From: Bacteroidota bacterium
GTDB taxonomy: Bacteria; Bacteroidota; Bacteroidia; Chitinophagales; Chitinophagaceae
DNA: 64,000 nucleotides
Reading direction: 5' to 3'
Assembly: GCA_013289175.1 (NCBI GenBank)
Contig: JABDAN010000004.1
Coordinates: 32,951-96,950 of the forward strand
Positions within the stretch are counted from its first letter, which is position 1. The number at the start of each line of letters is the position of its first letter. The position numbers were made by a program, and so were the translations under genes. Below are positions 26,639 through 37,533 of the stretch, in pieces. Below the pieces are notes generated by a model that was not told the DNA's origin, made no database searches, and was given only the letters and a program-made list of their open reading frames with translations.

Positions 26639-27370
26639 TCATCGTTCATGATCTAACACCCCGATAATAACGCCAAAATCACCATCTGTTTGCTTCCAAT
26701 TTTTCTCTGGTAGATAGGTTCTGGATACAAATCCATCCAAGTAGAGTGCGTTACGACATCCCAGGTTTATGAAATATTCAGCCAGACTGTAAAAATTGAC
26801 AGGTTGTTTCGACAAAACAAAGACCACTTTTCCGTCAGCCAGTATTCCAACACCGCTTCGGATATTTAAATTAGTTGAGGCTTTTATGAACGATGGGTGG
26901 ATAGTCCCTTCAATCACTAACATTGGACCAGACTGTGTAGCGTCTTTTATTTTGCTATTAAATTTAAAATTAGCAGTTGTGCTAATGCCAGCCGAGCCTG
27001 TACGTGTGATATAGAATACGCCGTTGGGCTTCAAGTAGTAGTTGCCAATGCCAGTTGATGTGTCTATTGGACTAAGGATAAATCCATTCTGAATGAATAA
27101 TCCAACTGGAGAACGGTCTTCCTTATACATCCCTCCATTAGTTGCGAAAAGCAGTTCGTTACGTTTTTCTTCCAAGTGGTTTTTAAGATTGCCCAAGCTC
27201 CTAATTAATTGTCCATTTTCCGATTTCCAAAACATTTTAATAGGGTGGATAGAGGGATTAACCTCATACTTAAGAAATTTAGTTTCAATTGAGTCTGTCT
27301 GTGAGTACAATGAGCAAAAACTACAAATTGAAGAAACGAAAGTCAACCAAATTGATATGATAGTTTTCAT
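26639..27370 (-). CDS. Phosphodiester glycosidase family (NAGPA-like) protein
   Basis: A 243 aa exported protein with a signal peptide (about residues 1-24) and a phosphodiester glycosidase domain (PF09992), the fold of the mammalian uncovering enzyme NAGPA. Typical segments are LLFATNGGMYKEDRSPVGLF, ATQSGPMLVIEG, NIRSGVGILADGKVVFVLS and the conserved C-terminal LGCRNALYLDGFVSRTYLP. Bacterial relatives may cleave GlcNAc-phosphodiesters from cell-wall polymers or exopolysaccharides. No clear operon partner. Confidence 0.92.
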   Translation of the reverse strand: MKTIISIWLTFVSSICSFCSLYSQTDSIETKFLKYEVNPSIHPIKMFWKSENGQLIRSLGNLKNHLEEKRNELLFATNGGMYKEDRSPVGLFIQNGFILSPIDTSTGIGNYYLKPNGVFYITRTGSAGISTTANFKFNSKIKDATQSGPMLVIEGTIHPSFIKASTNLNIRSGVGILADGKVVFVLSKQPVNFYSLAEYFINLGCRNALYLDGFVSRTYLPEKNWKQTDGDFGVIIGVLDHER

Positions 27371-27535
27371 ATAATCGAAAATACTTCAGGTTTGGTAAGG
27401 TATTCAATTCAGCTTGCTAAAAAAGATTGAATCCAACTTATTCATTACGTTACGTGCTGTATCAGCCGCTCTATCAGCTGGATAGGTTTCAGTTACAGGC
27501 AGCGATGGATCGAATGTCCTATCGAGTATAAAAGA

Positions 27536-27560
27536 AAAAGCCACTACGAGAGCGGCTTTT
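27536..27560 (-). terminator. Terminator after tRNA-Arg
   Basis: AAAAGCC (27536-27542) and GGCTTTT (27554-27560) form the stem. On the minus strand it is followed by a T-rich tract. It lies 9 nt after the 3-prime end of the tRNA. Confidence 0.7.
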
Positions 27561-27568
27561 ATTAAGTG

Positions 27569-27642
27569 TGAACCGGATTGGATTCGAACCAATGGCCTGC
27601 TGCTTAGAAGGCAGCTGCTCTATCCAACTGAGCTACCGGTCC
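27569..27642 (-). tRNA. tRNA-Arg(TCT)
   Basis: On the minus strand a full cloverleaf is visible. The acceptor stem is GGACCGG/CCGGTTC (one G-U pair), the D-arm GCTCAGTTGGATAGAGC, the anticodon stem GCTGC/GCAGC with loop CTTCTAA (anticodon TCT), and the T-arm ATTGG-TTCGAAT-CCAAT. The discriminator base is A and CCA is not encoded. It is 74 nt long and followed by a terminator. Confidence 0.97.
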
Positions 27643-27669
27643 AGGGTCCCATTTCTGGGACAATTCGCG

Positions 27670-27677
27670 CAAAAATA
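27670..27677 (-). promoter_or_regulatory. Predicted -7 element of tRNA-Arg
   Basis: TATTTTTG on the minus strand matches the Bacteroidota -7 consensus and lies about 28 nt before the tRNA 5-prime end. A good -33 element was not found. Confidence 0.45.
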
Positions 27678-27701
27678 GCGTTTTTGGGGGAAGTGGGAAA
27701 G

Positions 27702-28100
27702 CTATTGTCTCTTTAGAGAATAAACGGCTTCCTCATAGACAAAGTCGCCTATTATACGGCTAAAAGCTACGCTGTCTCCTTTTATGAAAATCCGGTATTT
27801 GCCCCCGAGAATGGTGGTCAAATCGATATTGGCAGGGTAGGCGCATTGGTTCTGAATATTGATGGAGTCTTGCTCAATCTGGAAGTTCCCATGACAAACA
27901 ATTGAAAATGTGGAGTCGTTGGGATCCCTGTAAGTGGAACCCGAAAAAATCATCGTGACGGGTACTGGCGTACCGGTGGATCCGATTTTCAAAGTGAAAT
28001 ATCCACTATAGGTACCCGAAAGCGTAGTTTGTTGATTGTTGCTCTTTTTGCAGGACAAACCCAAACAGATCAGCAGGAAAAGCCCAGTGAACTTTTTCAT
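27702..28100 (-). CDS. Hypothetical lipoprotein
   Basis: A 132 aa lipoprotein with signal MKKFTGLFLLICLGLSCKKS and lipidated Cys17. The mature part is beta-rich (LSGTYSGYFTLKIGSTGTPV, then KYRIFIKGDSVAFSR), like small lipocalin-like lipoproteins of Bacteroidota. Two further cysteines (VCHG, QCAY) could form a disulfide. No family assigned. It stands alone on the minus strand, 59 nt upstream of the tRNA gene in the direction of transcription. Confidence 0.82.
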   Translation of the reverse strand: MKKFTGLFLLICLGLSCKKSNNQQTTLSGTYSGYFTLKIGSTGTPVPVTMIFSGSTYRDPNDSTFSIVCHGNFQIEQDSINIQNQCAYPANIDLTTILGGKYRIFIKGDSVAFSRIIGDFVYEEAVYSLKRQ

Positions 28101-28246
28101 TCGCAGCAGTTTATGAAATATACTTCAAATCTTCTGAACAGGTTGCCTGAACCCTATCAAAATAGCCGCTATTGGACTGTCGACGCATTTATTGCAGATG
28201 GTCGCCTGCTACCCGGTAAAACAGAAGGCGTCTCATTGCATTTTAC

Positions 28247-28276
28247 TTGAAAATTCCCTGTCCTGGCGTACCTTTG
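28247..28276 (+). promoter_or_regulatory. Predicted promoter of the ABC-F gene
   Basis: TTG at 28247-28249 (-33) and TACCTTTG at 28269-28276 (-7) are separated by 19 nt. This is the best fit to the Bacteroidota consensus in the window. The transcript would start near 28283, about 13 nt before the ATG. Confidence 0.7.
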
Positions 28277-28292
28277 CCCATTCAAAATTTAA

Positions 28293-29948
<1,656 letters not shown>

Positions 29949-29961
29949 CTAAATATCACTC

Positions 29962-30456
29962 TTGAGCTATATCATACCCGCATCCACCCGAATCGGTCAT
30001 GTCCACCTGAAAGTGGCAGACATCCCCCGATCGCTGAAATTCTATCAGGAGTTGCTGGGCTTCCAAATCATGCAGTGGTACGGCGACGATGCTGTTTTTG
30101 TCTCCGCCGGAGGATATCACCATCATATCGGCTTGAACACCTGGTACAGTAAAAACGCCCCGCCGGCGCTCCAGAGATCGGCCGGTCTCTTTCATACGGC
30201 CATTGTATATCCTACCCGAAAGGACCTGGCTTTTATCCTGAAAAGACTGCTGGATGCCGCCTATCCACTGACCGGGATGTCCGATCATGGCGTATCGGAA
30301 GCCCTGTATATGAACGATCCGGATGGAAATGGTGTGGAACTTTACTGGGACCGGCCGCGGGAAGAATGGCCACGGGATGAAAAAGGTGGCCTTCGAATGG
30401 TCACAGAAGCCCTCAATGTAAGAGCTTTGCTGGCAGAACTGGACCAGATACAATAA
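29962..30456 (+). CDS. VOC family protein (CatE / glyoxalase-like)
   Basis: A 164 aa VOC protein with two beta-alpha-beta-beta-beta modules. TRIGHVHLKVADIPRSLKFY carries the first His ligand, SAGLFHTAIVYPTR the second, and DPDGNGVELYWDRP the Glu. It resembles the N-terminal half of catechol-2,3-dioxygenase-like proteins (CatE). The only plausible start is TTG at 29962, 13 nt after the ABC-F stop; no ATG precedes the conserved part, so translation may be coupled to the upstream gene. Substrate unknown. Confidence 0.88.
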   Translation: MSYIIPASTRIGHVHLKVADIPRSLKFYQELLGFQIMQWYGDDAVFVSAGGYHHHIGLNTWYSKNAPPALQRSAGLFHTAIVYPTRKDLAFILKRLLDAAYPLTGMSDHGVSEALYMNDPDGNGVELYWDRPREEWPRDEKGGLRMVTEALNVRALLAELDQIQ

Positions 30457-30493
30457 ATGACCTGTTTCCGCATTTTAAGAAAAACCGTTTTCG

Positions 30494-33400
30494 TTGATCA
30501 AATGGCTGCTTATAGGATTGATTTTCTGTGGGTTGTTGAATAAAGTAAGCGCCCAGGCTCCTGGCTCCAAACCAACGGTCCCCTTAAAAATTTCCTCGAA
30601 TCTCCACCGTAAGTATGTTTTGGTAAAAAATGGTCCTCAAAAACTGGACTCTCTTAGTTTGGTTCCGGGCAGTTTTTTCGTTTCAGGAATTCCAGACAGC
30701 CTCTATAAAATCGACTATGTTCACTCCACCCTAACTTGGTTAAGAAAACCCAATCTGGACAGCGTTCTGGTCCAGTACCGGTTATTCCCCTATCAACTCA
30801 ACGGCGTCGTGCAGCGACTGGACTACGCCAAAGTGATGGATAAATTTTCAATTCAACCTTCCGTTTACAGCAAGGATAACAAATACGAGAATGATCAATT
30901 TTTCAATTTTGGAAATGTCACCTACAACGGAAGTTTTGGCAGGGCCATTTCTTTTGGCAATGCGCAGGACGCCGTAGTTACTTCCAACCTGAATCTTCAG
31001 ATCAGTGGTTATCTGGCGGACTCCATAGAAATTGCCGCAGCCATCACCGATAACAATATTCCCATCCAGCCCGACGGCACGACGGCTCAGCTGAGTGATT
31101 TTGACCAGATCTATGTTCAGTTCAAAAAGAAAAACTGGTCGCTGCGCATGGGTGATATCGACCTCAGACAGACGGATAATTATTTTCTTTCCTTTTATAA
31201 AAGATTGCGGGGCGCGTCTTTTGAAACGACCACAAAAATATCGGACAGTGTATCCAACAGTTTTCTGATCAGTGGTGCGGTGGCCAAAGGAATATTCAAT
31301 CGGAACATATTTCAGGGAGAAGAGGGTAACCAGGGACCTTATCGCTTAACGGGGGCAAACAATGAATTGTATTTTATTGTGCTGGCAGGAACGGAAAAAG
31401 TCTACCTCGACGGAGCTTTACTCCAACGGGGGGAAGACCAGGATTACGTGATCAATTACAATACTGCCGAAGTTACTTTTACTCCGCACCGAATGATCAC
31501 CAAAGACAGTCGCATACAGGTGGAATTTGAATACTCAAACCAGTCTTACCTCAACGTCAATTTATATTTGGCCGATGAAGCGCAGATCAGTAAAAATCTC
31601 CGGCTTCGCTTTGGCATTTTCAGCAACAGCGATGCGCGCAATTCACCGATCAGCCAAACCCTGGATTCAGGCAGAAAAAAATTCCTCAATGACCTGGGAG
31701 ACAGTATACAGAATGCATTTTATCCGGTTGCACCCATAGATACGGGACAGGCTGTGGGCCAGATACTCTATCGTAAAATCGATACCACCTACAAGGCGGC
31801 CAATGGCCTCATTACCCATGACTCCATTTTTGTGGTTTCCAACGATCGAAATTATACACTCTACAACCTCGCATTCTCCGATGTGGGCCAGGGGCTTGGA
31901 AATTATATCCTGAATACGGAGGGTTTGAATGGCAACGTGTACAACTGGATCGCCCCGGTGAACGGAGACCGTCAGGGACAGTTCGAAGCCGCTGAATTCC
32001 TGGTAACACCGAAAACCCAACAGGTAATTACGGGAGGGGTAGATTATAAACTGTCTAAAGAAAGTCTATTTACAGCCGATTTTGCCAGAAGCAACTATGA
32101 TGTCAATACCCTCTCTACTTTGGACAAGAACAACGATGCGGGCAACGCGACCAAATTTACTTTTACAAACCTGCATGTTCTAAAAAGTAAATTTCCGGGA
32201 TCGGTCGTCAGTTCCTATCTCGCCTATGAATACAATGATATCCGTTTTCAACCCCTGGAACCCATCAGGCCTGTAGAATTTTTGCGGGACTGGGGCCTGC
32301 CCCTGAATTTACCCAAGGCCAATGAAACATTTTATAAAGCGGCATTCAAGATTACCGACAAAACCGGCAATGAGATCCATTACGAACTGGCAGGTTATGA
32401 CCGGAACCAGGATTTTACGGGTATTCGAAACCTGCTCGGTCATACCCTCCATGTAAACGGCTGGAATTTCAACGATCAGATCAGTTATACCGTGGACAGG
32501 GGAACGATATACAATGGATATCTATTTCGTCCGACGGTCGACATTTCCAAGACGATGAAAAAATTGGGAAACTATACGGCAGGCTTCAATTTTTCCATAG
32601 AAGAAAACGTCCAGCGCTATCCCAAAACGGATTCAGTTTCCAACGACAGTTATTCCTTTACCATATTACAGGCCTATCTGAAGTCGCCCGAAAAAGCGCC
32701 AAACAAATGGGGCATCAGCTATTTCTACCGCCAGGATGCATATCCCTATGGAACCAACCTGGCCGTCGCCAACAAAAGTCAGAACGTGAATGTTTATACG
32801 GAGCTCACCAAAAACAAAAATGAGCAGGTGCGGATCAATGCGACCTACCGGAGTCTGCAAGTGGTCAACGCCGCCGTCAGTACCCAGCAGGCAGACAACA
32901 GCTTGCTCACCCGGGTAGAATATTCAATGCATGAATGGAAAAGTATGGTGACCGGAAACCTGCTCTATGAAGTGGGATCCGGTCAGGAGCAAAAAAGAAA
33001 TTATACCTATGTGGCTGTGCCGGCAGGAACGGGTCAGTATACCTGGATTGATCTGAACAACGACGGTATTCAACAATTGAATGAATTTGTGCTGGCGCAG
33101 TTTCCCGATCAGGCGACCTATATCCGTGTGTTCACACCCACCAATGACTTTGTAAAAGCGAACTACAATACCTTCAATTATAGTATTACCATCAACCCGC
33201 GGCTGCTGCTCGGCAACCGGGTGACCGGGTTTAAAAAATTCCTGTCCAACGTCTTTTTGCAATCTTCCCTTCAACTAAATCAAAAAGAACTGGCTACGGG
33301 TTTTGTCGAACTAAATCCCTTTAAGTCTCCCCTCAACGATACCTTCCTGATCAGCCGCAGTACAATATTCGTCAACTCTTTTTCTTACAATAAGTTTAAT

Positions 33401-34009
33401 CCCGGATGGGGATTCGACATCAGCAACAACCGCAATGTGTCCAAGGCCCTGCTTACATTCGGATACCAAACGCAGACGCTTCAGGAATGGAACCTGCGCA
33501 CCCGTTGGAACATCAATAAGCAATTTGTCTTAAATGGTGTTTTTAAAACCGGCATAAACTATCTATTTGCGGACAACGCCACATTCAACAACAGCAATTA
33601 TAGCATCTCTCAGTACTCCATCGCCCCAGACCTGAGTTACACCCGACGCGCGAACTTGCGGATCAGCATTGGCTATAACTACAACCCGCAAAAAAATGCT
33701 CCGCAATACGGCGGTGAAAGTTCTTTTTCCAGCTCGATCATCACCGACATCAAATACAACTTGGTCCAGAATACCTCTCTGGAGGCAAAATTTACACTTA
33801 ATGACATTGAATACAATGGCAGCACCAATACGACGGTGAGTTATATCCTGCTGGATGGCTTACTGCCAGGGAAAAATTATATCTGGGGTCTGGATCTTAC
33901 CAAAAAACTGGGAAGCTTTCTGGAACTCAATGTGGCTTATGAAGGCCGTAAGCCGGGCGAAGGGGCGGTCATCCATACGGGAAGGGCATCCATCAGAGCC
34001 ATTCTTTAG
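30494..34009 (+). CDS. Large SprA-like outer-membrane surface protein
   Basis: A 1171 aa exported protein. The signal peptide is about residues 1-21 (MIKWLLIGLIFCGLLNKVSA). The start is a TTG; an in-frame stop lies shortly upstream. Around residues 290-350 it has GPYRLTGANNELYFIVLAGT, EKVYLDGALLQRGEDQDYVI and ITKDSRIQVEFEYS, a pattern also found in SprA, the giant translocon barrel of the type IX secretion system. The C-terminal 500 residues alternate like beta-barrel strands (FNYSITINPRLLLGNR, LSYTRRANLRISIGYNYN). I infer a surface barrel protein; function unknown. Confidence 0.8.
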   Translation: MIKWLLIGLIFCGLLNKVSAQAPGSKPTVPLKISSNLHRKYVLVKNGPQKLDSLSLVPGSFFVSGIPDSLYKIDYVHSTLTWLRKPNLDSVLVQYRLFPYQLNGVVQRLDYAKVMDKFSIQPSVYSKDNKYENDQFFNFGNVTYNGSFGRAISFGNAQDAVVTSNLNLQISGYLADSIEIAAAITDNNIPIQPDGTTAQLSDFDQIYVQFKKKNWSLRMGDIDLRQTDNYFLSFYKRLRGASFETTTKISDSVSNSFLISGAVAKGIFNRNIFQGEEGNQGPYRLTGANNELYFIVLAGTEKVYLDGALLQRGEDQDYVINYNTAEVTFTPHRMITKDSRIQVEFEYSNQSYLNVNLYLADEAQISKNLRLRFGIFSNSDARNSPISQTLDSGRKKFLNDLGDSIQNAFYPVAPIDTGQAVGQILYRKIDTTYKAANGLITHDSIFVVSNDRNYTLYNLAFSDVGQGLGNYILNTEGLNGNVYNWIAPVNGDRQGQFEAAEFLVTPKTQQVITGGVDYKLSKESLFTADFARSNYDVNTLSTLDKNNDAGNATKFTFTNLHVLKSKFPGSVVSSYLAYEYNDIRFQPLEPIRPVEFLRDWGLPLNLPKANETFYKAAFKITDKTGNEIHYELAGYDRNQDFTGIRNLLGHTLHVNGWNFNDQISYTVDRGTIYNGYLFRPTVDISKTMKKLGNYTAGFNFSIEENVQRYPKTDSVSNDSYSFTILQAYLKSPEKAPNKWGISYFYRQDAYPYGTNLAVANKSQNVNVYTELTKNKNEQVRINATYRSLQVVNAAVSTQQADNSLLTRVEYSMHEWKSMVTGNLLYEVGSGQEQKRNYTYVAVPAGTGQYTWIDLNNDGIQQLNEFVLAQFPDQATYIRVFTPTNDFVKANYNTFNYSITINPRLLLGNRVTGFKKFLSNVFLQSSLQLNQKELATGFVELNPFKSPLNDTFLISRSTIFVNSFSYNKFNPGWGFDISNNRNVSKALLTFGYQTQTLQEWNLRTRWNINKQFVLNGVFKTGINYLFADNATFNNSNYSISQYSIAPDLSYTRRANLRISIGYNYNPQKNAPQYGGESSFSSSIITDIKYNLVQNTSLEAKFTLNDIEYNGSTNTTVSYILLDGLLPGKNYIWGLDLTKKLGSFLELNVAYEGRKPGEGAVIHTGRASIRAIL

Positions 34010-34113
34010 TTGATTGGGGCCGTCCTGGCATTTCGCCGATGCTTCGACGGATAAAAACGGTCATCTGCTGGAGTGGTATAAAATACTAGCTTTATAGAAC
34101 AAAATGATGGGGG

Positions 34114-35802
34114 ATGACAAATAATTTCGATGCAATCGTAATCGGTTCGGGCATCAGCGGCGGGTGGGCAGCCAAAGAATGTTGCGATCACGGGTTAAAA
34201 ACGCTGGTATTGGAAAGAGGCCGCAATATTGAACACATCAAAGATTATCCCACAGCAACCTTGGATCCCTGGCAGTTTCCACACCGAGGGGAGAATACCC
34301 AGGAAATATTAAAAGCCAATCCTGTTATCAGTAAGTGTTATGCGTTCACGGAAGACACCCGTCATTTCTTTGTCAAAGATGCGGAGCATCCCTACCAGCA
34401 GGAGAAGCCCTTCGACTGGATACGGGGATATCAGGTCGGTGGAAAATCTATCATGTGGGGAAGGGCCTGTCAACGTTGGAGTGATTTTGAATTTTCTTCT
34501 CCCTTGCGATTTGGATATGCGATCGACTGGCCGATCCGGTACAAGGATATCGCTCCCTGGTATGGCCATGTGGAGCGATTCGCGGGTATATGCGGAAGCC
34601 AGGATGGTCTGGAAGCCATGCCGGATGGCGATTATCTGCCGCCTTTTGAAATGAGCTGTGTGGAACTGGAGATTCAAAAAAAGATAAAGGAAAATTACAA
34701 AGACCGGTTCATGGTACACAGTCGCTGGGCCCATCTGACCAAACCCAATCCCATTCACCTGGAACAAGGTCGTGGTCAGTGTCAAGCAAGGGATTTGTGT
34801 ACGCGGGGATGCCCTTTTGGCGGATATTTCAGTTCCGTGTCTTCGACTTTACCCTGGGCAAAAAAAACGGGCAATCTCACGGTTCGCCCTTTTTCCGTAG
34901 TCCATTCCATCATTTACGACGAAAAAAAAGGAAAGGCTGTTGGTGTTCGGGTCATTGATACCAATACAAAACAATCGACAGACTATTTTGCACGGGTAAT
35001 CTTTCTGAATGCTGCCTGCCTGAATTCAAATCTCATTTTACTTAACTCTACATCATCGCGTTTTCCCAACGGACTGGGAAACGACAGTGGAATATTGGGA
35101 AAATACATGGCCTTTCATAACTATCGGGCCAGTGCAGCCGGTGAGTTCCCCGGCTTTGAAGATCGATATACTTATGGCCGCAATCCGACCAATCCCATCA
35201 TCGCCAATTACCGCAACCTGCATCAAAAAGACACCGATTATCTGGGCGGCTTTTTAACTTTCGTCTGGTCCAGGCGTAGCGCCCAGGCTTTTGGCGAAGG
35301 GGAAGCGGGCATCGGTAGCTCCTACAAAGAAAATCTTACAGAACCCGGTCCCTGGTTTACGGGTATGTATATGCAAGGAGAAACCATTCCCCGCCAATCC
35401 AATCACGTAAGGCTGAGCCAAGATTTAAAAGATCCCTGGGGCATACCACAACTTGTCACTTCGATAGACTATGATGACAATGCCGAAAAAATGGTTGTGG
35501 ATTTTATGAATCAGAGTTCGGAGATGTTGGAAAAAGCAGGATGCAAACACGTGCGTGCACACGATACCAAACAAGCACCCGGCCTGGATATCCATGAAAT
35601 GGGCGGTTGCCGTATGGGCAAAGATCCAAAAAATTCCATGCTCAACGAATGGAATCAGTTGCATCATTGCAAAAACGTATATGTAACGGACGGCGCTTGT
35701 ATGACGAGCACCGGGAATCAAAGTCCGTCGATCTTATATATGGCTTTCGCCGCTCGCGCTGCCAATCATGCCGTAGAGGAAATGAAGAAGGGCAACCTAT
35801 AA
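34114..35802 (+). CDS. GMC-family oxidoreductase
   Basis: A 562 aa FAD-dependent glucose-methanol-choline oxidoreductase. The N-terminal dinucleotide fold is DAIVIGSGISGGWAAKECCD. The substrate part has RDLCTRGCPFGGYFSSVSST. The C-terminal catalytic end shows DIHEMGGCRMGKDP (conserved His) and VYVTDGACMTSTGNQSPSIL (second His/Asn position occupied by Asn). Such enzymes, related to gluconate 2-dehydrogenase and sugar 3-dehydrogenase large subunits, oxidise sugars. The usual small subunit and cytochrome c are not adjacent, and no twin-arginine signal is visible. Confidence 0.93.
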   Translation: MTNNFDAIVIGSGISGGWAAKECCDHGLKTLVLERGRNIEHIKDYPTATLDPWQFPHRGENTQEILKANPVISKCYAFTEDTRHFFVKDAEHPYQQEKPFDWIRGYQVGGKSIMWGRACQRWSDFEFSSPLRFGYAIDWPIRYKDIAPWYGHVERFAGICGSQDGLEAMPDGDYLPPFEMSCVELEIQKKIKENYKDRFMVHSRWAHLTKPNPIHLEQGRGQCQARDLCTRGCPFGGYFSSVSSTLPWAKKTGNLTVRPFSVVHSIIYDEKKGKAVGVRVIDTNTKQSTDYFARVIFLNAACLNSNLILLNSTSSRFPNGLGNDSGILGKYMAFHNYRASAAGEFPGFEDRYTYGRNPTNPIIANYRNLHQKDTDYLGGFLTFVWSRRSAQAFGEGEAGIGSSYKENLTEPGPWFTGMYMQGETIPRQSNHVRLSQDLKDPWGIPQLVTSIDYDDNAEKMVVDFMNQSSEMLEKAGCKHVRAHDTKQAPGLDIHEMGGCRMGKDPKNSMLNEWNQLHHCKNVYVTDGACMTSTGNQSPSILYMAFAARAANHAVEEMKKGNL

Positions 35803-35856
35803 CCCATTGGCCTGCCCATGAGGCGGAGTGAAAGGAATTAAACAAACCCTTCGCCA

Positions 35857-37371
35857 TTAAAATCTAAAGTGGAAACCCGCTTGAATGGGCAGGGCGTATA
35901 AGCTGTAGATAAACAAATCACTTTTGTTGTTGAAATACTGTCCAGTGAAACTAGCGCCCAGCCCGACATGACAAGAGAAGTAATAGGCTACCCCGAATTT
36001 TAGTCCGGCTGTAAAATCGCCTTTTAAATTGGGATTGGTGGTGAGCACAGTATTACCGCTTTCAATTTTTCCATTGGTCGGAATGGAATAACCAAAAGAT
36101 ATTGAAACACTGGATTGAAAGCCCACTTCTTTTCCAAAATTGAATTTGCCGAAAAATTGGATGGGTATGATTGGTTTGCCCAGGTAAATGGTATTGTAAG
36201 TGCCGGGTGTGGATCCTGGATAATTCACATCATCCTGATAGGACAGGACCACATAGGAGCCGGATAGCCCCAGCTGAAACCAATGGGTGAGCATACGGGA
36301 TATTTCCAGGGTTGCTGTAAACTGCGGTCCGTTGGATTGAGAATGCTCCGTCGGATCATCGAATCTCGGAATTGAATTGTAAGACTTTCCTGCTTCAATA
36401 GAAATCTCCCAATGGTTGTCGCATCCGTTGACAAACTTTGGTTCTTTTTTATCGAAGGCCGTATCTGCCATTACGTAATATACCGGATGAACCGTATCTG
36501 TTTGGACGAGCGAATCTCCTATGAGTCCAATATGCAGTTGTACCAGGCTGTCCCTGCAAACACTATAAACTTTGTAGCGACTGGAAGAATCCAGTTTGGC
36601 CGGAACCACCAGACGGTCTTTAAAATGAATCAACGTGTCTTTGGTCCGGATAAGTTCCACCGTGGTATCGTTTTTTCTGCCTTTTTGGTGGGAGGGGGTC
36701 AGATAGGCCCGGTAAAAATTCATTCTTAAAATAGCCAGCCTTTTTACCGAATCCGTCTGGGAGGGAGCCGTGACTATGGAAGATTTAACGGTAACGGTTT
36801 TGCAGCAACCTACTCCTGCTGTTTCTCCGCCAGGGGCCGCGACAACCGCCTCTCCATTGGGATAAAATGCATTTCCGCAGGTAAACAGGATGTATAGAAA
36901 GCACCCGTCTTTGTTAATCAACTTCCAGGCTTCTACACCTTCCGCTGCTTCGCCTGCCGGATTGAGTTTTACGTAGAGATAGTTGATCACATTTTGTTCT
37001 TTGTTATAAAAACCCAGATTGCCGATGGTGCCGGGTGTGATATAGACCTTTTTGACATTTTTTATACTGAGATCTTTATAACCGTGCGCAAAGCCAGAAT
37101 TGCGAAGCAGTAAATCGAAAGCCGGAAAAGTGCGGGAATATTTTTTTCGTTGTGCAGAATCCTGAATGGATTTTATAAAAAGTTCGGCGGTCGTAATGCC
37201 GTTCATACGTTGCAAAAAGGGAAATTGCGGGCGACGGCCGAGTGGGTCCGTGAACAAACGGGGTTCATCGTGTTTATTGAAAATATAAAGTCTGGAATGC
37301 TGGTAACAGGGTTTTTGTGCATATACGGCTGAGCAGAATATGACCAAAATGAGCAGGATGAGAGGACGCAT
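35857..37371 (-). CDS. Hypothetical outer-membrane-type protein
   Basis: A 504 aa exported protein with signal MRPLILLILVIFCSAVYAQK. The N-terminal 300 residues are not recognised and contain a Gly-Cys-Cys-Lys segment (AGVGCCKTVTVK). The last 170 residues look like an outer-membrane beta-barrel (WEISIEAGKSYNSIPRFDD, FQLGLSGSYVVLSY, FHFRF terminus ending in Phe). A TTG one codon upstream is in frame, but the ATG at 37371 fits the signal peptide. It is convergent with the GMC gene. Confidence 0.82.
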   Translation of the reverse strand: MRPLILLILVIFCSAVYAQKPCYQHSRLYIFNKHDEPRLFTDPLGRRPQFPFLQRMNGITTAELFIKSIQDSAQRKKYSRTFPAFDLLLRNSGFAHGYKDLSIKNVKKVYITPGTIGNLGFYNKEQNVINYLYVKLNPAGEAAEGVEAWKLINKDGCFLYILFTCGNAFYPNGEAVVAAPGGETAGVGCCKTVTVKSSIVTAPSQTDSVKRLAILRMNFYRAYLTPSHQKGRKNDTTVELIRTKDTLIHFKDRLVVPAKLDSSSRYKVYSVCRDSLVQLHIGLIGDSLVQTDTVHPVYYVMADTAFDKKEPKFVNGCDNHWEISIEAGKSYNSIPRFDDPTEHSQSNGPQFTATLEISRMLTHWFQLGLSGSYVVLSYQDDVNYPGSTPGTYNTIYLGKPIIPIQFFGKFNFGKEVGFQSSVSISFGYSIPTNGKIESGNTVLTTNPNLKGDFTAGLKFGVAYYFSCHVGLGASFTGQYFNNKSDLFIYSLYALPIQAGFHFRF

Positions 37372-37533
37372 CAACAGATTTTTAAGGTGCAGGATTGAGT
37401 AATGGGGGACGGATGGTTATACAACGCAAAAATGCAATATTTCTTACGTAGTTAACAGATAGAAGGAGCGAATCATGAAATTTCTGAAATCCGGGGAGAA
37501 AGGCCGTCAAATTCAGCGCCCTCAGCGCTTTTT

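Noticed and set aside
27404..27592. 62-codon minus-strand frame beside tRNA-Arg
   Set aside because: It begins inside the tRNA and runs through the tRNA terminator; composition is not protein-like.
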